Origin: Mesostigma viride
Lineage: Eukaryota; Streptophyta; Mesostigmatophyceae; Mesostigmatales; Mesostigmataceae
Assembly: GCA_009746045.1 (NCBI GenBank)
Contig: RPFO01000448.1
Coordinates: 2,465,009 to 2,529,008, forward strand
DNA: 64,000 nucleotides
Direction of reading: 5' to 3'
The position numbers were made by a program, and so were the translations under genes. The notes beneath the pieces were generated by a model. It searched no databases and had not been told where the DNA came from. It worked only from the letters and a program-made list of their open reading frames with translations. How positions within the stretch are numbered: position 1 is the stretch's first letter; the number at the start of each line of letters is the position of its first letter. This document shows, piece after piece, positions 19,576 to 30,952 of the stretch.

Positions 19576-20117
19576 TGGTCCATGCAACACCTGCCAGTTT
19601 CCAGCTAATCACTCAACCTTGGATGCAAAGTTCTTTTGTAACGGTATGGCCAACTCCCACCAACTGTGTTGCTAACTGTTCAGACCTTGCACAGATAATA
19701 TAACACAACTTTTGTGACACATAGACAAAGATATATGAACATGATGAACAGTGGCTAGACATGGCTGTATATATGTCCATGCTCAGGCAATTTTCAGTAG
19801 GGGCTTGTTAGACATAAGAACTGCCAGCTGTCACGTTCGCTAGCATGATCAGTTCAAACCCACAGCATGCACGGTAGTCGCAAACTCAGCTTGGCAATGT
19901 AATAATCTAATCATGCCAGGCATCTTGGCCGTCGGCATGGCTGCGATGTGTTTTGTGCGCCTTGATTCGGTAGCAGCACATCCCTTGGCAACCGGCCCGC
20001 CTGACTAAGGTTGCCACACATGGTCCTCTGCATCACCATGGATGTCCCCATGTCCCTGTCTCTGTTATAGGGGTTCACGTTGCTGGCAATGCAGCTTCCA
20101 AGTTGGACTAGATCTCC
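19576..20117. other. Spacer without gene
   Basis: No supported feature. Confidence 0.3.
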
Positions 20118-21183
20118 TCAGCCAGCGCTGTGGTGCATAGCCAGACAGCTCATACACTGCTCAGTTGCTACCTCGAGGTTGCCGGCTTGAAATGTGCCAC
20201 CAAACAAAGGACTGCACTTGGCCGCCATCATACCTAGCATGAAGAAGCCACTGCACAACCCCGGTGAGCCGCTTGGCCACCATACCGCAGTTGTCTTCAA
20301 CAGATAGTGCAAGGCCAATGGCCTCTTCACAGGCGCGTGCCTTGTGCTCATGCTCTTGCTCTGGCCCTTGTCAGCATGAGATGCATGCCCTTGCATGCTT
20401 CACCATGTTTCTCCAAGCCATCCGTGACTACTTGCTTCAGAAATGTCATTCAACTCCTGCACGTCCTCAGCCAGACTGTCAAACTAGCTGGTGCCCCATC
20501 CCTCACTTTGGTGAGGACTGCGATTCTGGCTAGCAGCTTAGCGATCGTGCGTGGTTGTGCCTGAGTTTCTGGGTGAGTGGCAGTGGCATTGGAGCAAGAG
20601 TTGTTGAGCATGTGCGTGTGTCTATCCTCTTGACAAACAACCCCTCGCACCCCTGACATTGAGGAGTTTGGCCATGTGCCAGGTTGCCAGAATTCCGCAA
20701 ACATGCATCATAGGGAAATAAAGGATGGCTGGTTGTGCACACGACATGAGAAAACAAAACACACATACCTATCAGGAGGGCAGGCTTGGGTTGCTTCATT
20801 GGCGCTGGTTGCAGCGTGCGTAATAATAGCCCGCCATTGGCTTATCCACCCGTGCCCTTGGCAAGCACGCACAGCCTGAACTGCATGAACTGCATGGATG
20901 CGGCCGTCCAGGATGCCCTCTGCTCATCATTCAGGGGTGTGAAGGCAGCTTGGGTGCTGGCGTGTAAGGCAGCTTGGGTGCTGGCGTGCAAGGCAGCTTG
21001 TGCATCAGTGTTTGCCGCCCGGCCGTGTGGCAGCACAGGTAGCTGGCCTAGCCCGGCCACTGTCCTCTCTCCGCTCTCACGCAATATGCCACCCTCTCCA
21101 CAAACCATGACAGTTCTCATGTGCATGCATGTCTTAAGATGCTTGTTGAAGGCAGATGCTTTCAGCTTAGAGATGGTGGGCAC
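20118..21183 (-). pseudogene. Degraded minus-strand coding relic of unknown family
   Basis: A minus-strand frame starts MPTISKLKASAFNKHLKTC at 21183 and ends at 20842 after an 8-residue duplication (QAALHAST twice). Further frames at 20704-20450 and 20396-20118 may continue it. The KLKASAFNKHLKTC start resembles the DNA-binding leader of some transposases, but no catalytic motif was found, so this is a guess. Confidence 0.25.
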
Positions 21184-21346
21184 GTATGCAGTGGGTGTTA
21201 TGGACTCACAAGCATGTACGTGAAGCCATCAAGCATCCAAGAAAGCCACCAATTGCTTCTGGGTTTTCCATCAATCTTCGTGGTCAACCATGTCATGCAA
21301 CATTACTTGCCGTGAGCACAATGCCAATAAATTGCAGCATGTACAA

Positions 21347-21960
21347 CTAGAGCAAAGCAACAGCTTGTGATCCATAGCCCTGCCTGCAAATCATTGCCAT
21401 CGGCGGCAATAGCGCTGCAAGGCTGCCAGCCAGCCCGTAATATCTTGCCCGCAATCCATCATGCAACCTTCCTAATATCCGTGTGAAGAATTCCTTGACA
21501 TCCCTAGCCTCTAAGGTAACCTGTACGTCGCTGATGTGAAGAAAAGGCTCGCCATGAAACCGTAGCTCGCTATACGATTCATGACGCACTTCCCGTAAGA
21601 TAAGAAGATGACCAAAAGAGAAACTCCGGAGATGGGGAACTGGTAACATATTCATCCGTGACAAGGTCAGGGCTTCAACAAGGAGTGAATTCGCCCCTAG
21701 ATATGAGTATGGGAACATACCGCTCGGAGGTATCCATGTCTGCCTTGCGCTTGATGTCTGTTTCGCACACCCCGCCGCAGAAAGTCGTTCCGGCATTCAC
21801 CTGCTGACCGCAGTTTGTGCATGTCCAGAGGCTGATAAAAGCCCCAACATCGTGGGCGTCTTTAGAGTCCACAAAGCCTGCATTAAACATGAAGTTCGGG
21901 CAAACGCAGATATATACGCAGGATGGGTCTGCCAAGCCTGACGCAGCCTTGAAATTGGTC
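21347..21960 (-). CDS. Unrecognised ORF pair with a zinc-ribbon-like motif
   Basis: On the minus strand one frame (about 21935-21715) contains WTCTNCGQQVNAGTTFC, a CxxC...C pattern that suggests metal binding. A second frame (about 21705-21347) continues with HLRSFSFGHLLILREVRHES and ends at 21347. The two frames can be joined only by a very short intron or a frameshift near 21710. Composition looks coding. I do not recognise the family, and it may be a pseudogene or transposon cargo. Confidence 0.3.
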
Positions 21961-22425
21961 GGAAATATGCGGTAGCTCAGGAAAAAAAAATTGCAGCGGT
22001 AATGAAGAAAGTCGTTCGGTCAAAGTCTTTAGAATTAAAAAATGCGCCGCTTGTGATCGAAACCCCGATCTTAGGGCGCACTTCATCGGGAAAATTTTTT
22101 GCTGCGGTCAGGTGGGGTCGAGAGAAAATCTACGACCATTCAGGCACCCACCTATGAATGACGCAACATGCTGTTCGATTCCTCAAATTTTATGGCGAAA
22201 AAAAAACAGTGGTGGATCGAATAACACCCTAGGAGGATAATCGTAAAATTTCAGCCTTGATAGTGCCTTTATACACGCTCAGCATGGCCTGCCAGACCGC
22301 CATGCCTGTCGCCCGGAATTCGGTCACTTTCGTGCACGCGCACACCAAAAATCGCATTTGGCGCCACTTTTCGGGTACCGCTTACGAGGGCAGATTTTGG
22401 CGCGGCTCGTACCCTCAAGCTTCTT

Positions 22426-23770
22426 ATGCGGCTCATCCTGAACCGCCTGCGCACGGCCCTGGACGGTCACCTCAGCGAGACTCAGCACGGCTTCCGTTCA
22501 GGTCGCAACACAGTACAGGCGCTCTTCGCTACTCGCCGCCTAGTGGAGGAACTGCAACGCCTTCAGCCTGGTGAGTCCCCTTTGCACCTTGTGCTGGTGG
22601 ACTTCATCAAAGCCTTCGATTCGGTTTTCTGGCCTGCGCTTTGGGACATCCTCGAGTTGTTCCGGATCCCCCGCCCCCTGATTGCTGTCATCCGCAACCT
22701 GTATGAAGGGTCCACCACTTCGGTGCGCACTTCTTACGGGACCACGCCCCCATGATGCCCTTTACAGAAGGGTGTGTGGCAGGGCTGCGTGCTGTCGCCC
22801 TACCTGTTCATTATTGTTGTCGAATACGTAATGATTCAGGCGCGCAAGCGATTTGCCCGCATCGTGGGCAGGGAACCAGGAGTGCAGGTTGCTAACAAAT
22901 TCTGGCATGGCGGTGCGGACACGGAGATTCGGCTAGCAGACATCATTTACGCAGACGACACCACCCTCTTCGAGGACACTGAGCACGTGCAGACATGGCT
23001 TGACTGCCTGGCTCTCGAGGCCCGCGCGCAGTGGGGCTTGAGGTCAGCAAGAAGACAGAGGCCCTGGCGGTTGGGCTTACCAACTCACCGCCGCCCCTCT
23101 ATCTCCTAGACGGCTCTCGAGTCCTGTATCGGGACCGCGTTAAGCTGCTGGGCAGCCTGCTCCCCAGCTGCGAGGTTGATGTGGACCATCGCATCTCCCT
23201 CGCCTGGCACGCTTTACGCCAGTACCGGGCCCTGTGGCGCAAGCCCCTGGGCAAGATCGAGAAACAGGACCTGTTCAAGGTCCTCATCCTTCCTGTTCTC
23301 ACGTATGGCGCCGAGACGTGGACCCTCACCGCCGACCTGGCCCGCAAGCTGGACGGCGCGGTCACCAACATGCTGCGTTCCATTTTCAGAGTAGGATATG
23401 CTGCTCATGTCCGCAATGAGGACCTGTACCAGGGCATGCCCTATATCACCAGCACCATTAAGCAACGCCGCCTGCAGCTAGTAGGGCACCTAGCTCGCAC
23501 CAACCAGGTAGACACCTCACGTGGCCCCCCGCAGGACTGCGACCAGCCCAGCCTGGCCGGCACCTCCTGACGTGGGCTGGGCCCAGTGATGTTAGACGCC
23601 GCAAGGCCCGCACCTTCAAAGAACAGCTAGTCGAGGACATGGGGGGCCTAGGCCTCTCCGTGATTTGGAAGAAGATGATGGACAAGGCCAAGTGAGCCCA
23701 GGTCATAGAGGACAACGAGCCCCCCCCAGTGGGGAAGCGCCCGCGTGTGCAATCCCGCGGGAGGCACGCC
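22426..23770 (+). mobile_element. Non-LTR retrotransposon with reverse transcriptase, 5'-truncated and decayed
   Basis: The reverse transcriptase (target-primed DNA synthesis) is well preserved: LSETQHGFRSGRNTVQALFA, then LVLVDFIKAFDSVFW (first catalytic Asp), GVWQGCVLSPYLF, IIYADDTTLFED (catalytic Asp pair), VKLLGSLLPSCEVD, VLTYGAETWTLTADLA and QRRLQLVGHLARTNQVDT. A premature TGA at 22753-22755 lies in frame, and a 1-2 nt shift near 23035 separates ARA from VGLEVSKK. The 5' end including any endonuclease is missing. The 3' part ends near 23770 in a Pro-rich tail. Confidence 0.9.
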
Positions 23771-23869
23771 AGATAGCTCCCCCTAGGGCAGCGTGCGGCT
23801 GCCTAGATAGATGTTGTAGTTAGAATGCTGTTAGATAGATGTAGTATGTAGCCAATGTAGATAGATTAT

Positions 23870-24108
23870 ACCGGTAGGAATGTTTGCACCCATCCATCCA
23901 TCCATCGGGGTTAATGCTCCGTGACTCCCCAACGGGAGCACGAGTCTAATTAATTAATTAATTAATTGGCTGGTTGGTTTGGGCATTAGATATCGATACA
24001 ACATAGAACCGGTAGGATTGTTTGTCCATCCATCCCTTCATCGGGCCAGGTAATACTCTGTGACTCCCCGCTGGCAGCACGTGTTTAATTCATTAATTAA
24101 TCTCATCC
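23870..24108 (+). repeat. Tandem retroelement 3' ends with hairpin and (TTAA)n tails
   Basis: Two units (23870-23970 and 23999-24108) share CCGGTAGGA(A/T)TGTTTG, CATCCATCC, and a hairpin GTGACTCCCC-AA-CGGGAGCAC (or variant), each ending in TTAATTAATTAATT-like tails. They lie directly downstream of the reverse transcriptase copy. Confidence 0.65.
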
Positions 24109-24535
24109 TGAATTGGACTCGACAAACGTACGCGGATATACTAAGTGAGACAACTATACTTAATTAGATAACAGCAGGCTCAAGCCACGCGGGATGGTCG
24201 GGATTCTAATATCCAGGATGTTGGCCTGCGCACGCACTGGTACGTTGTAGCTTGATCATTGATATGTCCAGACCTGAGCAAGCATTAATGAATTCTCTAG
24301 CCTTTCAATGTCAGTTGAACGAAGTTTGATTGACGAAGCTTGATATTGGTTCACATTAGGCATGCTTCACAGGCTGTACACTGTATGGAGAAATTTCTCA
24401 TAATACCATTGGAATCGGTTGCTGTTACTGCACACGATGCTCCCAACACTGGAAAGGAGACACTTAAACCCATTTGATACCAGCACCAATCACTACGGCA
24501 ATTTCCAATGGATCTGCCCAGCATGTCCAGATTTG
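24109..24535. other. Spacer between retroelement and SAS-6 3' end
   Basis: Contains one AAGTGAGACAACTAT motif (24142-24156). The last part is probably the SAS-6 3' untranslated region. No gene. Confidence 0.4.
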
Positions 24536-27500
24536 TCAACCATTACTGGCAACTGTGTGGAGCGACGGCGGGGGAGCAGCTAGGCCCGAGCCTTGCTGTA
24601 GCCAGGAATGCCCCCCCGCTTGGTCCACGGATACCTGTGGCCGGGTATACTTCAAAGTGGATGGCTCATTAGACGAGCTGGAAGGCCCCGTACCTGGTGG
24701 CTTATAAGTGACTTGGGGGCGCCGGTAAGCTGCCGTGCCTGTCATTGGTATCGATGAGCCCACAGTGGCAGAACCCCCTGCCTTCTCTCCTACTGCTGCC
24801 CCCGGTAGCCCTGCCGTTCCTGGAGCGGAAGCCGGGTGGAGGCCAGAACAGGATGATCCGGAGGTAGGCAGGGTAAAAGGTGAAGGAGACACGTCGGAGA
24901 GTGACGGCTTGAAGGTGTATCGGGATGGCCCACCCAGGACGGTGCCGAGGCGACCCAGCTGGGCATCGTTGACTTGGGAATTGAGCCACCTGAAAAAGAT
25001 TTTCATGGGAGGCAGGACACAGCAGGCAAGGCAACGGAAGGGTTGACCGTGGATGAATTAATCGTGGTACAGCAGGATTATACACAAGCAGAAGCTAATT
25101 TGTTGTCAAATAAGGGTATTGTGGGTCGCTCCAAAAAGATCTGAAAGGGACTATGGAATAAGATAAGCCGTTGTACACAAGGTTGCATCTTACCATTCTG
25201 GCCGCCAGAGGGATGAGAAAACATTGTTCTGAAACAACGACAGCTGGCAAGCAGGTGTCCAAGCAACCAAGACATGTGAGGCGGCTGGGAGTCGAGGTAG
25301 GCTTGACATTCCCAAGTGCAGGGTTTGACAAAAATTCCAAGTCCATCTTGGTTGTTACATGTATCTGGGCTGCTGGGCAGCGCTTCGGCAGAGACTTGTA
25401 TGAAGAATGCTTAACCTGGTGAAACCTTCAGCGGTTATAGTAATGAGACAACCGGCATATAAACCAGGTCGTCCAAATCTTCCACATTTCAGGCCTGCAC
25501 TGGCTGTCTCGCTGGTATATGGTCATTTCGATGATAGTGATAGTGACAGAAAGACGAATGGTTGTCTCACTTGCCTGTGGTGATAGTGATAGTGAGGGGC
25601 GGCATCCTATCCGGCTGCATGCAGGTACGACAATGCGCTGGTGCTGAAGAAGAGGACAGTGCACAAGTTTTTCCTTGTAACAACAGCTAGGGTATGCATC
25701 TCACATGGCTGCGACAAATACTAGTATATTTGACACACGTGTGCACTGGCCATGTAAGAGGAACCTCCCGTACCTGCCCTGCCTGCCTCCTTATTATCGC
25801 TGAAAACAACGTGCCAAAAAAAAGTCTCATACTTGGGTGCTAGTTTCACTGGTTTTCTCATCTACGAGCATGCTGTCTAGGAGGCCATGGGTGACATGCC
25901 AGGCCCTGCCCCATAAACTCTGGGGTCAGCGAAGAGGTAAGTTTGGCCTCTCTCTAAAGAGCGCAACTCACTGGATCATCTGCTGGTTTGTCTGCAGCAA
26001 CTTCTGTGCTTCCTCTAGCTTGCCCTTGAGGTCCTGAACCTGCTTGCCCACAGCAGGTGGCCACGACGGCCAGCAGGGTGCAATCAGATGGGAGTCAGTA
26101 TAGCAGGAGAGTCAGAAGAGAAAGTTAGGCATCAGGGAATGAAAGCATGAGTGACTGAAGGGAGTGCGAGTCAGAAGAGAACGCCCTCATATACAAAGAA
26201 AAATAAATAACATGTTAATGATGAGAGTCGTTAGGTGGCAAAGGGCCAGGATAACCACGCAAGCACACATACACAATGCGAGCACCAGAGGGGATTGGGA
26301 ATGGAGGAGAATTTCAGAGAGTGATTATAAATATTAAGAAAACTCCAGAGATGTACTAGGAATTGTCACAGATGTTTCATGGCAGTTCCTTTCCTCGAGC
26401 TCCAATGCTGGGATTGCAGTTGCCTTCCCGGCATTGTGAACCGCTCTAAAGCGTTTTGCTCGCCATGTTCAAAGTGAACAAGGGCACACGTAACGTTTGT
26501 CACGGGCAGATAGTCTGGCTGGGTACCTGGTGAGCAGGTTGACCACCGAGCCCACTCCACCGCTTGAGGCCGACCCCCTCCTGCCGCTTTGCACGGCAGC
26601 CCCTGCTTCAAAACTGACTCGGCTCTGCATTTCAGGTTCCCCACATATTTCGCTCTCGCCCTGACACTCCCATCAGCAAGCCTATCTCTTCGTGTGTGCC
26701 AGCAGGCCAATGAGAATCGGCATCTGAAAACATGTCTACCCACATGGTTGTCTCTTAATAATAGCAATTACAATAACAATAATCACGTAGGCTCTGGTGG
26801 ACTCTTGACATCCACGCACCGTCGCCTTGAGCAGGTCACACTCCTTGCACTTGGCCTCGAGCTCCTGCCTCGATCGCATGAGCTCGAGGCTGGCCTTGTC
26901 GAGCGCGGCCTGTCGATCCACGAGCAGCTGCTCCTGCTGCGATAGCACAGAGGACTTGAGCTTGAGCTTGGACTTGGCGTTGCGCACGTCCGACTGCGCA
27001 GGATGCCGGGTGAGGTGGTTGGCCACATGCATGGGTGGGTGGGGAATGGGGGGATTGGGGTGGGTTAGGTTATGTGGGTGGGCACATGGTTTCAGGGGGG
27101 CACATGAATGGGTAACGCACGTGGGTGCATGCGGTGGTTGGTGTGGGCATGTGCATGACCTTGCTGCATCTGGTGGCAAGCCGCTAATTAGGCTTGCAGT
27201 CGACTAACCACCAGAGAAGTTGTCCCTTCCCCCTGCCTCCCCTGGTTGAGCTTCGCAGGGCTGCACTTGTTCGGTAGCCTGGAGGGGCAGTATCCACACT
27301 TGGTCAAGATATTGACTGAACCTAAGAATCATTGGCTGACCAATGAGACACGTGACTCCATGGGAATGCCAGGGATCCTCGTCATGACTTTCTGTGCCTA
27401 TCCACCTGCCAATGATGTGCATGTAGCTGTTGTTCCCCTCTGCCTGCCCACCTGCAGGTGCCCGACGGTCTGGTTCCCCTTGGTATGCCCAAACAACCTG

Positions 27501-30500
27501 CCAATGCTCCAATGAGGCTTGCCCTTCTTGAGCCCAAACAGCCTACCAATGCTGCCATGAGGCTTCCCCTTCCTGTGCCCCAGCCACCGGCTGGTGCTCA
27601 ACGACCTAAACTGCCCCTATTCTGCCCCACCCACGTGCATGTGCTCAATGGTCTAACAGCCCCCAACTTGTCACACCCACCTGCAGGTGCTCGATGATCT
27701 GGTTCCCCTTCTTGATCTCGGCCGCGCTGAGCGCCACGCGTTCCTCCTCGCGCATCAGCGCCGACCGGGTCTCCTGCAGCGCGGCCTCGAGCGCCCCCCT
27801 TTGCAAGGGGAGTACATATAAACAATATACTTTTACTGGGAAGGGTAAGTTGCAGGATATGATTAATTGATATTGAGAACGTTTCTGAACTATACATGCA
27901 GGTGAACATGAGCGAGACAACCAGCGCGGACATGACATTGTGAAGCAAGTATATTGATGGAGGCAAAATTGATTGTCAAAACACCTTAATTATATGCTCA
28001 GGCTGCAGCCATCCTCACTCCCCCACAGCCCCCTCTTCCGCCCATCCACCTTGCCCACACACCATGCCCACGTGCATAAGGTCTGCCAAGGCAATGGCAG
28101 TCCGGACCACTTCCATGACAACATCGTGGACGCTGCGCTAATCAATGTCCAAGCCACAAATATCGAGATCAATTATTAAACACCTCATTCATAGAAAGAG
28201 GGACAGATACATGCAGGGGAGGGGGCTATTATACCAAGTCGCGAGGAAATGACTGCACAATTGGCATGGCAGGTAAGAAGCGATAGCCCGTAGCAGCCAC
28301 AAGTATGCACAGCGAGCACGGGAAGGCTATATAAGGTCATTGCTTGTTTTCATGTATTATTATTCACCTGTGTGAGCTGGCAGCCTCAGCCTGCGCGGTG
28401 AGGTTGGCGATAAGGCCATCCTTGTCCTTCACCTGATGGGACCAGCCAGGTGGTTGGACAGGTGCAGGGCGCACGCACAGGCCAAATGTGCAGATGAGAT
28501 GCCTGTTAGATGCTGCCATGAAGGCAGCTCAAGCCTGCAGGGAAACATGGTCATTTGCCAGTAATGATCCTAGCGAGCGCTCCATGTGCATGACAATGTG
28601 TGATGGGCCATGCTACACCATGGGAGAGGCGACTGCCCTAACAGGTCGCAAGCAGGAACTGCCATATAAACTTGTCAATTGATCTGAAGATAAAGCCAAC
28701 CGAACGCAAACTCTGGAGGAGAGCTCACCAGCTGGAAGGACCAATAGTTTCAACTATGTGCCAATTTGTGTGCGTAAGAAGCCAACAGATGATGCCAGAC
28801 TGGAGACATGTCCTGTGCTGCTGCCTGCCAATAGGATGCCCATCTACAAAATGTAAGGGCAACCCTTATAGACAAAAAATCAATGCAGAGCTGAGGTGCG
28901 AATATGTAAACATGAATACAGATATGTATGGTTATAACATACGCATACAGACTTTGATGACTCTCTCAGCTAGCTTCATCCTCCCTGGTCTTCTTGCATC
29001 CCAAAATTCCCTGCCTAGTCTTGCTTACGCACCGAAGTATTCATTCTGGACTACTGTATGTATGATATACTATGTGCGGACCTTCCAGATGTTGCGGCCT
29101 GCGCTGGTCGTCTAATTGCTATATAATGTGTGGTGATACCAACCGGCCACCCAGCACTGCTCGTCCACCTACCTCCTGCTCGAGCGCGCTGAGCCGGATG
29201 AGGTGCTGGTGGAGCGACTTGCCGACCTCGTGGTGCTTGCCGTCCAGTCCCAGGTTGTCGTCGCGCAGCTTCTGGCACTCGGCACGCAGCGCGCTGGCGT
29301 CCGCCTCGCTGCCCCGCAGCTTGGCACCCAGCTCCGCCACCTTCATCTCGAGCGAGTACTTGCAGTCGGTCAGGGAGCGCACCTGCAGGGGGGACGGCGC
29401 GCCGGGCGCCGCGGGCACGGTATTCATGGGTCGATTCAAGAGTCACAAGGGCATTTATCGATGTTGCCTTGCAGCCGCAAGGCACGAAGAGCAGCATTGG
29501 TTCATATCTAGCAGTGTCATGTTTATCATCCTGGCCTGCGCTGGTTGTCTCATGGACATCGAGTAGCGCATAGTTTCTCAAGGGCAAGGCATCCCACTTG
29601 TGGCAGTAGAATTTCCGCCTACAGCCATCGGTGGTAAATATGCCGTGTCTTCCCCAGACTACAGGGTTTCCCCCCAGATCTCATGATTCCCCGCAACTTT
29701 GATCATCATTTAGAATTATGATAGTGGTATGCAATTACAATCATCTCATGAAACTACAAATAATTACTACAATAGACATATAATTTTAAAACAATAAGAA
29801 CTACCTACCAGAAGTTATTGTTATCAGTCAGGAAGATGTTAGATTATATCTGTTGTTTGTAATGGTCCCCAGCATGCCCCCACCTGCTCGTCCAGCTTTG
29901 CATTAGAAGCCACAAGCCCTGCGTTCCGCTCCTCCAGCTTGGCCTCCGCCTCGGCGCGCGCCTGCTCCAGCCGACTGGTGGCCTGAGCAAGCTGGGCCAT
30001 CGCCTGGAAGTGGGGTGGGGGAGGGGGGAGGGAGCGGGGGCACGACAAAGAAACAGGACAAGGGCACGGAACGATGAGGAGGGACAAGGGGGCGGGATAA
30101 GGGGCCGGTGCAAAGGAGGGGGACGAGGGATGAAGGATGAGGGATAAGGGATTAGGGATACGGGACCAGCAACAAGGGGTGAGTATGTACTAAAGTAGTA
30201 CAAATTTGTGTCTCCCATTTCACAAAGGAGTCAAGTAATGATTGGGAGTGTGCCATGGACATACCACCAGTAAAGGGTGATTTGCACATACCGCCCGATG
30301 GGCAACAGAAGCGATAGCAGCGGCCACATCAGCAGCCAGTTCCACTTTTCTGGCTCTCCCTAGCAGGCAGGCTCCTTTTCCACAAGTGTGAAACAAGTGG
30401 GAGCGCTTTCGCTAGCAGCGAAAATCATTCACCAAGCAGCTTGGAATATTTCAGAAGCAGCCAGACTCCGCCAGTAGCAGACAGGCTTTGCGCAAGCCGC

Positions 30501-30872
30501 TTTGGGCCTTGTTGGCCGCCATGCTCCCTCATTACGTTGGATATATTTAAAGAAGCCACAGTGACTATTCTCCTCACCTCCTCCTTGGTGCGCGAGAGCT
30601 GCAGCGCATGCTCCGCACGTGTCTCCATCAGCAGCGATGTGTTCTGCTCGCGCAGCTGGGAAAGCTCGCTGGTGGTGGTCATGAGATGGGGTGGGGTGGG
30701 TTGAAATGTGCGTGGGAGGGGTGGGGTGGGGAAGTTAGATGTGGGCAGTGGAAGTGGTGGAAGGGTCAGGGGGGGAGAGAGGGGGGCGAGGAAGGGGGGA
30801 AGGTTGCAACGGGAAAGGGTGGGTGGGTAGGAGGTGTGGAAGGCTTGTGATTTGCTGGGATTGGTATGTGTG

Positions 30873-30952
<80 letters not shown>

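Noticed and set aside
22630-22650. TTCTGGCCTGCGCT inside the reverse transcriptase as a member of the GTTGTCTC motif family
   Set aside because: It encodes the conserved FWPAL of the reverse transcriptase and the match ends after 14 bases, so it is likely coincidence.
27398-27601. Extra SAS-6 exons in the intron after exon 8
   Set aside because: They resemble exon 8 but are degenerate, and exon 8 to exon 9 already join in phase and match the family.
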